Source: JBLNDG01 sp050261415 (GTDB lineage Bacteria > Bacillota > Clostridia > Lutisporales > Lutisporaceae). Taken from it: DNA of 13,898 nt. The stretch is taken from the NCBI GenBank assembly GCA_050261415.1, contig JBLNDG010000205.1:1-13898 (forward strand), in the 5' to 3' direction. Shown here one piece after another: positions 1-7,518 of this stretch. The notes under the pieces are model-generated. The model did not search any database, was not told the DNA's origin, and saw only the letters and a list, made by a program, of their open reading frames with translations. Numbering within the stretch: position 1 is the first letter of the stretch; each line of letters begins with the position of its first letter. Made by a program: the position numbers and the translations under genes.

Positions 1-1
1 T

Positions 2-127
2 ATGAGCGAAAAGGAAAAAACCCAGCTTGGCTCATTTGGCCGCAGCCTTATTGAAAGCAGATACTCGGTAAAAAGAATGGTACAGGATAACATGGAAGTT
101 TACATGCAGCTTTTGGAGAAACACTGA
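2..127 (+). CDS. C-terminal end of an upstream gene, probably a glycosyltransferase (5' end outside window)
   Basis: An open frame enters from the left edge and ends in TGA at 125-127, leaving about 41 residues. The text is charged and helical, with stretches such as LGSFGRSLIESRYSVKRM and a final MQLLEKH. That style is common at the C-terminus of GT-B (GT4) glycosyltransferases, where a last helix packs back on the N-terminal domain. The frame is open right to the window edge, so the ATG at 2-4 is more likely an internal methionine than a start. Only 36 bases separate the stop from csaB on the same strand, so the two are probably co-transcribed. The glycosyltransferase call is an inference from this short tail and the context. 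Confidence 0.5.
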   Translation: MSEKEKTQLGSFGRSLIESRYSVKRMVQDNMEVYMQLLEKH

Positions 128-163
128 TATACTTTAATATACTATCTTAAAGGGGACAAACCT

Positions 164-1261
164 ATGTATGACATTATAGTATCAGGTTATTACGGTTTCC
201 ATAACAGCGGTGATGATGCAATACTTCATGCAATAATCAATAACCTGAGAAGTATAAAACAAGATATAAAAATTATGGTTCTATCCAAGAACCCGGAGGC
301 TACCCGAAAAACTTACGGAGTAGACTCTATTGACCGTTTCAACATTCCGGCGGTAATAAAAGCCATGAAAAAAGCAAAACTTTTCTTAAACGGCGGAGGA
401 AACCTGATTCAGGATGTAACCAGCACCCGTTCCCTGCTGTATTACCTGGGAACAATTTATATAGCAAAGTCCATGGGACTTAAAATAATGCTGTATGCCA
501 ACGGTATCGGCCCTGTATACCGGAAAACCAACAGGTACCTTACCTCTAAAATTATCAATCTGGTTGATACCATCACGTTGAGGGAGGAATCCTCCAAACA
601 GGAGCTGGAAGCCCTTGGCATAAGAAAACCTGAAATAATAGTTACCGCAGATCCGGCACTGGGTCTTGCGCCTGCAAGCTCAGAAGAAATTGATTCCATA
701 CTTGCAAAGGAGAATATATCAACTGATTCTCCACTGGTATGTTTTTCAATAAGGAAATGGCCGGGATATGAAAGATACAGTCAGGTACTTGCACAAGCAG
801 CAGATTATATGGCTGAAAGATATAATATTATGCCCGTTTTCCTTCCGATGCATTTCCCTTCGGATTTAGCAGTAGCGGAAGACATGGCTTCAAGGCTGAA
901 GCATCCGTCATACATATTGAGAAACAAATATGATATATTCCAGACCCTTGGAATTGTAAGCCGTTTTGACCTCGTGCTCGGAATGAGGCTGCATGCCCTC
1001 ATTTATGCAGTTAACCTTTCAGTGCCGGTTATAGGGCTCATATACGACCCAAAGGTACAAGGCTTTCTTGAATATGTAAATCAACCTTCGGCAGTGGATG
1101 TAGCAGACTTGGATATTGAAAGGCTTAAAGCGCTGATAGATGATGTCTGGAATAGGAAGGACGAAATTAAAAGCCAGCTCAAGGCTGAGAATGCGGAATT
1201 AAAACGCAAAGCCTTGCAAAACGCCGAGATAGCTTCAGAGCTGCTGGAAAGGAACAGATAG
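164..1261 (+). CDS. csaB: Polysaccharide pyruvyl transferase, CsaB type
   Basis: This 365-residue protein matches the CsaB branch of the polysaccharide pyruvyl transferase family. CsaB moves a pyruvyl group from phosphoenolpyruvate onto an N-acetylmannosamine residue of the secondary cell-wall polymer, and the resulting ketal is bound by S-layer-homology domains. Seen here: the N-terminal GYYGFHNSGDDAIL motif (residues 8-21), NGGGNLIQD near residues 76-84, and the C-terminal GMRLHALIYA block (about 273-282) with the conserved Arg and His, followed by a P-V-I-G-L-x-Y-D-P-K segment. Length is normal for the family. The ATG is preceded by AAAGGGG at 149-155 with 8 bases spacing. It follows a probable glycosyltransferase by 36 bases and ends in its own terminator, facing the leftward polymer operon. 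The family is clear; the exact sugar acceptor cannot be read from sequence. Confidence 0.9.
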   Translation: MYDIIVSGYYGFHNSGDDAILHAIINNLRSIKQDIKIMVLSKNPEATRKTYGVDSIDRFNIPAVIKAMKKAKLFLNGGGNLIQDVTSTRSLLYYLGTIYIAKSMGLKIMLYANGIGPVYRKTNRYLTSKIINLVDTITLREESSKQELEALGIRKPEIIVTADPALGLAPASSEEIDSILAKENISTDSPLVCFSIRKWPGYERYSQVLAQAADYMAERYNIMPVFLPMHFPSDLAVAEDMASRLKHPSYILRNKYDIFQTLGIVSRFDLVLGMRLHALIYAVNLSVPVIGLIYDPKVQGFLEYVNQPSAVDVADLDIERLKALIDDVWNRKDEIKSQLKAENAELKRKALQNAEIASELLERNR

Positions 1262-1272
1262 TTAAGGAAATT

Positions 1273-1304
1273 AAAGAGACACAGTGCTGCACCTGTGTCT
1301 TTTT
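1273..1304 (+). terminator. Rho-independent terminator of csaB
   Basis: Twelve bases after the csaB stop, AGACACAG (1277-1284) pairs with CTGTGTCT (1293-1300) around an 8-base loop. The stem extends through AAA/TTT, and the T run follows directly. It is oriented for rightward transcription. Confidence 0.85.
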
Positions 1305-1343
1305 ATACTTATTAGTGGACATTCTGCCAAAGTAGAATCAGTC

Positions 1344-1376
1344 AAAAGCGAGGAGGCTCGATGCCTCCGAGCTTTT
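1344..1376 (-). terminator. Terminator of the leftward polymer operon, probably bidirectional
   Basis: AAAAGC and GGAGGC (1344-1357) pair with GCCTCC and GCTTTT (1363-1376), with a GA/GA internal loop and a 5-base TCGAT loop. It begins 2 bases past the stop of the second DUF4330 gene. T-rich sequence flanks both sides, so it can also back up the csaB terminator. Confidence 0.8.
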
Positions 1377-1378
1377 AT

Positions 1379-1882
1379 TTATTTCTGTTTGCTTAAGTTC
1401 TTCACATCTACTATTTTGGTCTCTATCGTTATCATTCTTGTATCCAATACCTGCTGTGATTCCCTGTTTAAGGCCATCTTCCCATTAGCCAGGAAACCAT
1501 ACTTGTTCTCTACACCCGGTACTCTTATTGTCACAAGTACGTTGAACCTTTCCGGTTTTTCAGCAATTACCACAGTTCCGTCAGCCTTTGTCAACTGGTC
1601 TGTTGCAGGCAGAGCCTCTTTGCTCACGATTTTCCCCATATAGCTGTCGGTTTTTACATCGTAAATATCTGCGCCGACTTCTATCGCATCCACCGACTGC
1701 TGCCTTACCTCTTCCACAATGATCTTATATTCCAGAGTATCAAATTTTGCCGCGTTGTGGTCCTTATCAACCATAAAGAATTTATAATATACTCCGGCAG
1801 CCAAACCTATCAGCACCAGCAGTACCGCTATATCAACTATACTTATTTTCCCGAACAGCCTGCCCTTTTCATCCAAAACCAT
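1379..1882 (-). CDS. DUF4330 family membrane-anchored protein (second of a tandem pair)
   Basis: A 167-residue protein starting MVLDEKGRLFGKISIVD, the typical opening of DUF4330 proteins. A single membrane segment follows at about residues 15-33 (IAVLLVLIGLAAGVYYKFF), and the remainder is an extracytoplasmic beta-rich domain. It shares the LFGKI(S/N)I(V/I)D opening, the membrane helix and overall layout with the adjacent gene, so the pair arose by tandem duplication. It starts 12 bases after the first copy ends, with GGGGG(A/T)-type ribosome binding sequence in the gap, and is the last gene of the operon. The biochemical role of DUF4330 is unknown. Its repeated position next to polymer ligase and glycosyltransferase genes suggests a part in exporting or attaching the wall polymer (inference). 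Confidence 0.85.
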   Translation of the reverse strand: MVLDEKGRLFGKISIVDIAVLLVLIGLAAGVYYKFFMVDKDHNAAKFDTLEYKIIVEEVRQQSVDAIEVGADIYDVKTDSYMGKIVSKEALPATDQLTKADGTVVIAEKPERFNVLVTIRVPGVENKYGFLANGKMALNRESQQVLDTRMITIETKIVDVKNLSKQK

Positions 1883-1894
1883 TACAATCCCCCC

Positions 1895-2392
1895 TTACTG
1901 CTTGCCCAGGGACATTTTTGTAACAAAGCCCTGGTTCGCATAACCCTTGCCTTTTATAAAGAACTTCTTGCCGACTTTTACCTCCGCACCGCCGATAATA
2001 ACGTTGGCAGGAGTTATTGTGGCATTTGCCTCTATGGTTATGGTGACATCATATGCATCAGGTACATCTGCAATCACATATCTGCCGTTAATCAGATCCT
2101 CATTCAGCATTGTGGCGCTTTTTGCCGACTTGCTCACCACAGTACCCAGATCATTGCCCCTTACGCTATCCCTTATGGGATCACCGGGATTTATCGCATC
2201 AACGAAATCCTTATTTACGTTGGTTATTTCAAAATCATATATCACTTTGCTGCTTTCCGATGCCTGCTTTCCATTACCGTTGAAAAGCACAATGTAAGCA
2301 CCTGCAGCTACAGCTATTACCAGCAAAACTATAAGCAAATCGATAATGTTAATCTTCCCGAATAATCTGCCTTTCTTATCTAACAAAGCCAT
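1895..2392 (-). CDS. DUF4330 family membrane-anchored protein (first of a tandem pair)
   Basis: A 165-residue protein opening MALLDKKGRLFGKINIIDL. A hydrophobic helix spans about residues 17-36 (LLIVLLVIAVAAGAYIVLF), followed by an outward-facing domain of about 125 residues with no Cys. The ending GYANQGFVTKMSLGKQ is unlike that of its neighbour, so the two have diverged most in their C-terminal halves. It lies 14 bases downstream of the GT4 gene and 12 bases upstream of its paralogue, with an AGGAGG-type site (TAGGAGGTATATA) before the ATG. No enzymatic motif is visible. The family call is firm; the function is not known. Confidence 0.85.
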   Translation of the reverse strand: MALLDKKGRLFGKINIIDLLIVLLVIAVAAGAYIVLFNGNGKQASESSKVIYDFEITNVNKDFVDAINPGDPIRDSVRGNDLGTVVSKSAKSATMLNEDLINGRYVIADVPDAYDVTITIEANATITPANVIIGGAEVKVGKKFFIKGKGYANQGFVTKMSLGKQ

Positions 2393-2406
2393 TATATACC
2401 TCCTAT

Positions 2407-3501
2407 TTATATGAGTGCTTCATATATTTTCTCTATCTTTCTTGCCATGACATCAGCTTTAAAGTTCTGCACTACAAGCTCCCTGCCTTTGTCTCCCATG
2501 CTTTTTCTAAGCTCAGGGTTTTGAACCAGCTTTAGTATGGCATCCGCAAGCTCTTTTGCCTCCCTTACAGGCACCAGATACCCGTTATATCCATCCCTGA
2601 CTACCTCAGGTATGCCGCCTGTGTCGGTGCCTATACAGGGCTTTCCAACGCACATGCCTTCAATTAGTGATAGGCAGAGCGCCTCTGATACCGATGAAAT
2701 GACATTAATATCAATTATATTGAAAATGCTTTCGACTTCCTCAACATAACCCGTAAATACTATGCGGTCCTGCAGCCCCTTCTTCATAACAAGCTCTTTA
2801 AGCTCTGCCTCTTTAGGACCTGTACCTGCTATTACGAACTTTACATTTTGTGCAGCCTTTGAAACAATATCCGCTGCTTCAATGAAATATATATGCCCCT
2901 TGACGTCGGAAAGCCGCGCAACTATTCCTACTACTATATCCTCCTTGCTCAAGCCCAGGCCTTCCCGCAGCCGTATCTTTTCTTCATCGCTTTTTTCTTC
3001 TATATCTTCAATGCCTCCATATATCACTTCCACCTTGCTTCCAGATATACCGGATTCAACAATGTTCTGCTTTACAGCATTTGATACCGCAATAATCCTG
3101 TCGCTAAGCCTGCTGTTCAGTACCGCCCCTGCAAAGCCGCCCATGCCCTTTCTAATACCGTCCAGGCAGTGCTTGGTGTTTACTACACCTTTTACCCCTG
3201 CCATTCTGGCAGCAATCCTTGCAGATAGTGACGCATGGGTATGAACAATCTGGGGTTTCTCCTTTTTAAAAAGCTTATATAAAGCCAAAGTAGTGCCCTT
3301 GTCAAAGGATTTGTCATTCATACCTTCCACTGAAACCGTTTGAAAACCCATATCCTTTATGATATCTGTCAGCAGGCTTCCTACCGGCAGCACTACCTTT
3401 ACTTCGTATTTTGTCCTGTCAGCAGCCTTCAGCAGGTTTATAAGCCACCTTCCGGCGCCGCCCACCTTCATATCGCTCAATACATGCATGACCTTTATCA
3501 T
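2407..3501 (-). CDS. Glycosyltransferase family 4 (GT-B fold)
   Basis: A 364-residue cytoplasmic glycosyltransferase that uses a nucleotide-sugar donor. The N-terminal domain begins with the acceptor-side motif VLSDMKVGGAGRWL (residues 7-20) and contains IVHTHAS (85-91). The C-terminal donor domain contains GIVARLSDVKG (192-202), FVIAGTGPKE (222-231) and the retaining GT4 E-x7-E pair (E273 in SEALCLSL, E281). This is followed by GKPCIGTDTGGIPEVV. Length and layout are standard. Its ATG overlaps the TGA of the ligase gene by 4 bases (ATGA), which points to translational coupling. It probably adds a sugar to the lipid-linked wall-polymer repeat unit before the ligase/polymerase acts. Donor and linkage cannot be predicted. 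Confidence 0.9.
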   Translation of the reverse strand: MIKVMHVLSDMKVGGAGRWLINLLKAADRTKYEVKVVLPVGSLLTDIIKDMGFQTVSVEGMNDKSFDKGTTLALYKLFKKEKPQIVHTHASLSARIAARMAGVKGVVNTKHCLDGIRKGMGGFAGAVLNSRLSDRIIAVSNAVKQNIVESGISGSKVEVIYGGIEDIEEKSDEEKIRLREGLGLSKEDIVVGIVARLSDVKGHIYFIEAADIVSKAAQNVKFVIAGTGPKEAELKELVMKKGLQDRIVFTGYVEEVESIFNIIDINVISSVSEALCLSLIEGMCVGKPCIGTDTGGIPEVVRDGYNGYLVPVREAKELADAILKLVQNPELRKSMGDKGRELVVQNFKADVMARKIEKIYEALI

Positions 3502-4838
3502 AAGCGAAGCACCCCGCTATCCTTCTTCATTATCCCCCGTGCTATCATTCCTAAAGCCATCATAACCCAAAAGCTCAGAAGCACCCTGTAATTATACCAT
3601 ATGTTTTCTACAAGCCCCTGCACCAGGTATCCTGCTAGTCCGGCACTTATTGCAATCATAAAGGTAGAAAGAAATTTGTCCTTTGTCTTGTAAAAATTAG
3701 TCAGTGTCGTCTTATAGAATACCAGAAGCATACCAAGGAACAGCACAAAACCTGTTGCACCTGTTTCAATCAGAAGCTGCAGGTATATATTGTGCGAATG
3801 GAAGGCATATGCAGCTGTAAGTGAGTACTTCGGATATATCAGTTTGAAGGGTTCGAGACCCAGCCCTATTCCTGAAGGCCAGAAATCCCTGACTATTTTC
3901 AAGGAACCCAACCAAACGGAAATCCTATAGGAAGAAGAAGTATCCTGAAGGTTTCCTATACTTGCAAACCTGTTTATGACGGAAGGCGGCAGTATAAAAG
4001 GCAGCAGCAGCAAGCCTATTATACCAAGCACTACAAACCTTTTGTCCCTTAATACGGCAAACAGCCCTGCAGCCAATACAATGCCTATGTAAGCTCCCCT
4101 GGAATAAGTCACCATCAGGCACACAAGCATTACTGCAGCAAGCACCATAGTCATAAGCTTTGAAAACCGTCCCTTCTGCCCCCACAGCATTGCAACCGCC
4201 ACAGGTATTATGAGCACCAGGTATTCTCCGAACACATTTGGATTGTCAAAGGTAGAACCTACCCTTGACTTTATATCCTCAAACATGGTCGTATCAACCC
4301 AGGCTTCCGAGGTTGCTCCCCCAAACTTATACTGGTATAAGCCGTACAATGCTGCAACGGAAGAAGTCATCACCAGCAGAGCAATGAGCGACAGAAGCTG
4401 CTGTCTTGTTTTTATTGTATTTGTGAGCACAAAATAAAACACAATAAAGGCAATATGCATCAAAAGTGCCAGAATGCTGCTCTTTACTGTATAAGATGTG
4501 ACGCTGCTGTATATAAGCACCGTCCCAAGCAGTATGACAAGCACATCCAGCGGGTTAATCCTGAATTTGAAGTTATTCTCCCTATAAAGCTTCAGCAGGG
4601 ATGATATAAATGTAAGCAGAATCAAACCTACAAGGGCAGAAGTCGGTGCAAGAGGGATAAATCCCACTACCGCATAAACCCCTATTTCATACTTCCACAG
4701 CACCAGTATAAGCCCCGCCATGCCTCCAACAGCCAATACGAGAGTTTTCAACGGAAATATAAAACCAAGTATCCCTAAAACCGCCCCTATAAGCACTGCA
4801 GTTATTTCCAGACTTTTATTATTTATTACCCGTTCCAT
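3498..4838 (-). CDS. O-antigen ligase / polymerase family membrane protein (Wzy_C)
   Basis: A 446-residue polytopic membrane protein with about ten to twelve hydrophobic segments. It carries the family signature: VTYSRGAYIG at about residues 244-253, with the functionally important Arg, then a large outward loop rich in polar residues, and AFHSHNIYLQLLIETGATG near 342-360 with the conserved His. WaaL/Wzy proteins join undecaprenyl-linked glycan units to an acceptor or polymerise them on the outer face of the membrane. In a Gram-positive cell the likely job is polymerising or ligating the secondary wall polymer. The start is ATG at 4838, inside the end of the preceding gene (20-base overlap). 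The downstream GT4 start overlaps its stop, so expression of the three is coupled. Confidence 0.88.
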   Translation of the reverse strand: MERVINNKSLEITAVLIGAVLGILGFIFPLKTLVLAVGGMAGLILVLWKYEIGVYAVVGFIPLAPTSALVGLILLTFISSLLKLYRENNFKFRINPLDVLVILLGTVLIYSSVTSYTVKSSILALLMHIAFIVFYFVLTNTIKTRQQLLSLIALLVMTSSVAALYGLYQYKFGGATSEAWVDTTMFEDIKSRVGSTFDNPNVFGEYLVLIIPVAVAMLWGQKGRFSKLMTMVLAAVMLVCLMVTYSRGAYIGIVLAAGLFAVLRDKRFVVLGIIGLLLLPFILPPSVINRFASIGNLQDTSSSYRISVWLGSLKIVRDFWPSGIGLGLEPFKLIYPKYSLTAAYAFHSHNIYLQLLIETGATGFVLFLGMLLVFYKTTLTNFYKTKDKFLSTFMIAISAGLAGYLVQGLVENIWYNYRVLLSFWVMMALGMIARGIMKKDSGVLRL

Positions 4839-5400
4839 TGTTTAATCCCCTTACTGTAAAGAAATCAGCTATAAGCCGTGCCACAAAGCTCCCCTCATAA
4901 AGAGCGGAAAGTGATCTGTTTATGAGTATCAACAGCGCTCCAAGGAGGAATATTGCTATCCATATAATACCCCCCAATCCGGAGAAATTAAAATCCTGCT
5001 TCAATACAATATCAAGCAAGCCTTGTGTACCGGCAAAAGCCAGCAGGAGCAATCCCCAAACTCTTGTACTGATATTGAATATGGAGCCCAGTATCCCTTT
5101 CAGTCCAACTACTACAGCGCTTCCTTCCTCCATATTGTTTGTAGCAGCGGAAAGCTTGTCTGACAAAGACATAAATATCTTTACCGGCATTATAAGCAGC
5201 CTGAAGGTAAAGCTGTCCTTCCACGCTTTTTCGATATTCCACTCTCTGCCAAAGAAGCCTGCTACACTACTTCCGGAAGCTGCTCCTTTGAACCACCGGG
5301 ATAGCTTTCTGAATCCGCTGTAAAGCAAGCTGTTTTCATAGTAAAGCATGAGCTTTTTATATACACGGTAAACAAACTCAAGTATCACACTATTTTTCAC
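4819..5400 (-). CDS. Small membrane protein preceding the O-antigen ligase (unknown function)
   Basis: A 193-residue protein with a basic, aromatic-rich N-terminal half (residues 1-90, no strong membrane helix) and two hydrophobic segments at about 111-133 and 143-161. It starts with GTG at 5400, because AGGGAAG lies 7 bases upstream and no better start is in frame. It overlaps the start of the ligase gene by 20 bases. I recognise no named domain. Some clostridial O-antigen ligases carry a similar-looking N-terminal extension, so this may be a split-off subunit or partner of the ligase (inference). It is the first gene of the leftward polymer operon and follows a good promoter. Confidence 0.75.
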   Translation of the reverse strand: MKNSVILEFVYRVYKKLMLYYENSLLYSGFRKLSRWFKGAASGSSVAGFFGREWNIEKAWKDSFTFRLLIMPVKIFMSLSDKLSAATNNMEEGSAVVVGLKGILGSIFNISTRVWGLLLLAFAGTQGLLDIVLKQDFNFSGLGGIIWIAIFLLGALLILINRSLSALYEGSFVARLIADFFTVRGLNNGTGNK

Positions 5401-5453
5401 TTTAACACTTCCCTAATATTCAGACGTATTGTGGCGTAAGACAATTTCATCTT

Positions 5454-5483
5454 ATTATATTATTATTTCCCTATAATTGTAAA
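5454..5483 (-). promoter_or_regulatory. Sigma-A-type promoter of the polymer operon
   Basis: On the minus strand, TTTACA (5478-5483) is followed 18 bases later by a perfect TATAAT (5454-5459), about 54 bases before the GTG start of the first operon gene. No other promoter-like pair as good is visible in the leader. Confidence 0.6.
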
Positions 5484-5512
5484 GTATATAGGCCCCTCAT
5501 TTTAGCGCAAAC

Positions 5513-5546
5513 AAAAGCTTTACATGAGTTAAGTTTCATGTAAAGC
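5513..5546 (-). terminator. Terminator of the secreted coiled-coil gene
   Basis: GCTTTACATGA (5517-5527) pairs perfectly with TCATGTAAAGC (5536-5546) across an 8-base loop. On the minus strand it is followed by TTTTGTTTG. It begins 9 bases after the stop at 5555 and separates this gene from the polymer operon downstream on the same strand. Confidence 0.88.
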
Positions 5547-5554
5547 CTAATTGC

Positions 5555-6136
5555 CTACTTTAACGTATATGTACCCTTTATTATCAGGAAGGACTTGTCT
5601 GCCAGCGCCTTAAGACCTCTGCCGTCTCCTCTTGAGGCTATAAGCATGTGGTTGTTCACTGCCGCATCACCATTTTTCAGATCCTTTGCCGAAGTAATAT
5701 CCGAAAGCCCGCCGTTTGCACCATATACTGCAGAAAACTTACCCGATCTCGGTATTATTTCAGCACCTTCTCCGGCAACCAAAATCTGGCTTTTCTTCAG
5801 CTCCACCACCTCAAACTTTGCTGCAGCACCGGAAGGAGTATTCTGTATATCACTCTTGAGCTTCTCAATCTCCTGGTTTTTTTGCTCCAATGCGGCTTTA
5901 AGATCGGTGATTTGTTGAGCCTGTGATGCATCAGTCTCATTTATCTTCGCTATCAAGCTATCTATATAGTATTTTATCTGTTCTGATTTCTGCTCTACAT
6001 AGCTCTGTGTCACTATCGGGTCCTGCTCAGAACCTGGTGCCACTCCATCTGCAGCGCTTATCATGACAGCTGATAGTACCAAAATTACCGCAATCAGTAC
6101 TGCAATTCCAATTTTCCGATGCTTGCCGTTTCCCAT
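5555..6136 (-). CDS. Secreted coiled-coil protein of unknown function
   Basis: A 193-residue protein with a signal peptide or N-terminal anchor: basic MGNGKHRKIG, hydrophobic residues 10-27, then ISAADG. The mature part begins with a DPIVTQSYVEQK motif and a coiled coil at about residues 48-98 (repeated Q, E, K and L heptads, for example QITDLKAALEQKNQEIEKL). A compact C-terminal domain (about 105-193) contains LVAGEGAEIIPRSGKF, GLSDITSAKDLKNG and NNHMLIASRGDGRGL. I have the impression of similar domains in Firmicute secreted proteins but know of no assigned function. The ATG is preceded by AGGAGA 7 bases away. It has its own promoter and terminator, so it is a single-gene unit next to the polymer locus. 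Confidence 0.8.
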   Translation of the reverse strand: MGNGKHRKIGIAVLIAVILVLSAVMISAADGVAPGSEQDPIVTQSYVEQKSEQIKYYIDSLIAKINETDASQAQQITDLKAALEQKNQEIEKLKSDIQNTPSGAAAKFEVVELKKSQILVAGEGAEIIPRSGKFSAVYGANGGLSDITSAKDLKNGDAAVNNHMLIASRGDGRGLKALADKSFLIIKGTYTLK

Positions 6137-6472
6137 TCCAACTCTCCTTTTCAGCTCAAAATAGCAACATGCAACATTTTCTATTATAGTATATATTTCG
6201 CCATGTATCGCAAAATTCCTGTATATATTACAAATTTGTAAAAAAGACTACTTATGGAACTCGTTTACGGAGCATGTCAAATTATTGTAGAATCATTGCT
6301 CCTACTCGTTATAAAAAAGCTTCTATTGAAAAACCTTTGAAATTAAGGTTACTACTGAAATATATTGAAACCACCAATTCTTGCCTTGCTGTTCTATTTT
6401 CTTTTTTGCGCCAATAGAATTAATACATGTGGTAAGTTCATTGACTCAATATTTTACAGGAGGCTTGGAATA
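6137..6472. other. Divergent intergenic region, with a promoter for each flanking gene
   Basis: No gene is visible in these 336 bases. On the minus strand TATAAT at 6183-6188 is a likely -10 for the secreted protein; its -35 is weak. On the plus strand TTGAAA (6337-6342), an 18-base spacer and TATATT (6361-6366) could drive the antiporter. Between them GGAGCA (6269-6274) and TGCTCC (6297-6302) form an inverted repeat, with ACTCGTT repeated directly at 6258 and 6304. AACCTT/AAGGTT (6332-6337/6345-6350) is a second small inverted repeat overlapping the plus-strand -35. No known riboswitch is recognised. Confidence 0.45.
6458..6463 (+). promoter_or_regulatory. Ribosome binding site deciding the antiporter start
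   Basis: A perfect AGGAGG nine bases before ATG 6473. The upstream TTG at 6365 has no such site, and its 36-residue extension is not typical of the family. Confidence 0.85.
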
Positions 6473-7414
6473 ATGCTGATTTCATATTTGCTGTTCGCAG
6501 TTGGTTTGATATTGATAATTATAGGCGGGGATTATTTTGTTGATTCCGCTACCTGGATAGCCAGAGTCACCAAACTCCCTGAGGTCCTCATCGGAGCAAC
6601 TATTGTTAGCTTGGCAACCACTTTCCCTGAAACAATGGTCTCTGTTATATCAGCTATCAACAACCAATCCGCCATGTCGGTAGGAAATGCTGTAGGTTCT
6701 ACTATCTGTAATACCGGACTTATATTAGGCTTATACAATCTAGTCAGACCTTCAAAAATCAGTTCAAGGATTTTTAACTTCAAAGGACTGCTGCTGATTC
6801 TGTACATATTGATATTTTGGTATCTGGCAGGTATAAGTGTTATTGGGACTTGGGCATCATACATGCTGCTTTTTATGCTGGTTCTCTATGTATTTTGCGA
6901 TTTAATGATTGTGGGCTATAGAAGATCCCAAACAAATGCCAACCATATGGAGATTCTCACAGAGCCATCTGAATGTATACGACAGGCTGTAAAATTCATT
7001 ATGGGCATATCAATGATAATATATGGCTCCCATCTGCTTGTTACTCATGGAGTAACCCTTGCAAAACTTTGGGGAGTACCTGCATCGGTTATAGCCCTTA
7101 CCCTCATAGCACTTGGAACATCACTGCCCGAATTTGTCACAGCAGTCGCCTCTCTTGTCAAAGGGCATGCCGAGCTTTCCATAGGCAATATCTTAGGAGC
7201 CAATATATTGAATATAACTATGGTTATGGGACTTTCAGCCCGCTTCCGTCCTCTTAAAATTACCGGACAAATGTTTTATTTTGATATTCCCACTTCCATT
7301 GTTATTAATTCAGTTCTAATTCTGCCTAGTATCATCACCAAAAAAATCACCCGCTTCCAATCATTGCTTCTATTGGTTATATACGCTGTATATGTAGCAA
7401 TTTTATTTCATTGA
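6473..7414 (+). CDS. Sodium/calcium exchanger family (CaCA) cation antiporter
   Basis: A 313-residue integral membrane protein of the YrbG-like Ca2+:cation antiporter family, which moves a divalent or monovalent cation against Na+, H+ or K+. It has the internal alpha-1/alpha-2 repeat: GATIVSLATTFPE (residues 41-53) with GNAVGSTICNTG (71-82), and ALTLIALGTSLPE (208-220) with GNILGANILNIT (238-249). The ion-binding acids E53 and E220 are present. The first repeat reads ATTFPE rather than the usual GTSxPE, a mild departure. The open frame extends 36 codons upstream to a TTG, but the start is placed at ATG 6473 because AGGAGG (6458-6463) lies 9 bases before it and MLISYLLFAVGLILIIIGGD is the usual first helix. 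It is monocistronic, closed by a strong terminator. The transported ion is not certain. Confidence 0.9.
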   Translation: MLISYLLFAVGLILIIIGGDYFVDSATWIARVTKLPEVLIGATIVSLATTFPETMVSVISAINNQSAMSVGNAVGSTICNTGLILGLYNLVRPSKISSRIFNFKGLLLILYILIFWYLAGISVIGTWASYMLLFMLVLYVFCDLMIVGYRRSQTNANHMEILTEPSECIRQAVKFIMGISMIIYGSHLLVTHGVTLAKLWGVPASVIALTLIALGTSLPEFVTAVASLVKGHAELSIGNILGANILNITMVMGLSARFRPLKITGQMFYFDIPTSIVINSVLILPSIITKKITRFQSLLLLVIYAVYVAILFH

Positions 7415-7476
7415 CAGCAATGCTTACAAAAAATTTCCTCGAGCTTGTAAAAGAGCATTGCCCGGATATGGTATAC

Positions 7477-7511
7477 AAAAGCCTATAACTCCAATGAGCT
7501 ATAGGCTTTTT
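7477..7511. terminator. Bidirectional terminator between the antiporter and the TM1266-family gene
   Basis: AAAAGCCTATA (7477-7487) pairs with TATAGGCTTTT (7500-7510). One mismatch and an inner CTC/GAG pair surround a CAAT loop. A T run follows on the plus strand and A residues precede it, so it works for the convergent genes on both sides. It resembles the hairpin at 11871-11906. Confidence 0.85.
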
Positions 7512-7518
7512 CCCTAAC

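Noticed and set aside
1757..2365. Long open frame on the plus strand opposite the DUF4330 genes (202 codons)
   Set aside because: Antisense shadow of two clear genes; Tyr/Ile/His-rich with no domain and no ribosome site.
2762..3244. 160-codon plus-strand frame inside the GT4 gene
   Set aside because: Ser/Pro/Ile-rich antisense shadow of a well-supported glycosyltransferase.
6365..6472. 36-codon N-terminal extension of the antiporter from TTG 6365
   Set aside because: No ribosome binding site before the TTG, unusual sequence for the family, and a perfect AGGAGG precedes ATG 6473.
6137..6472. Mn2+ (yybP-ykoY) or other metal riboswitch before the antiporter
   Set aside because: The conserved core bases of known metal riboswitches are not visible; only small repeats are present.
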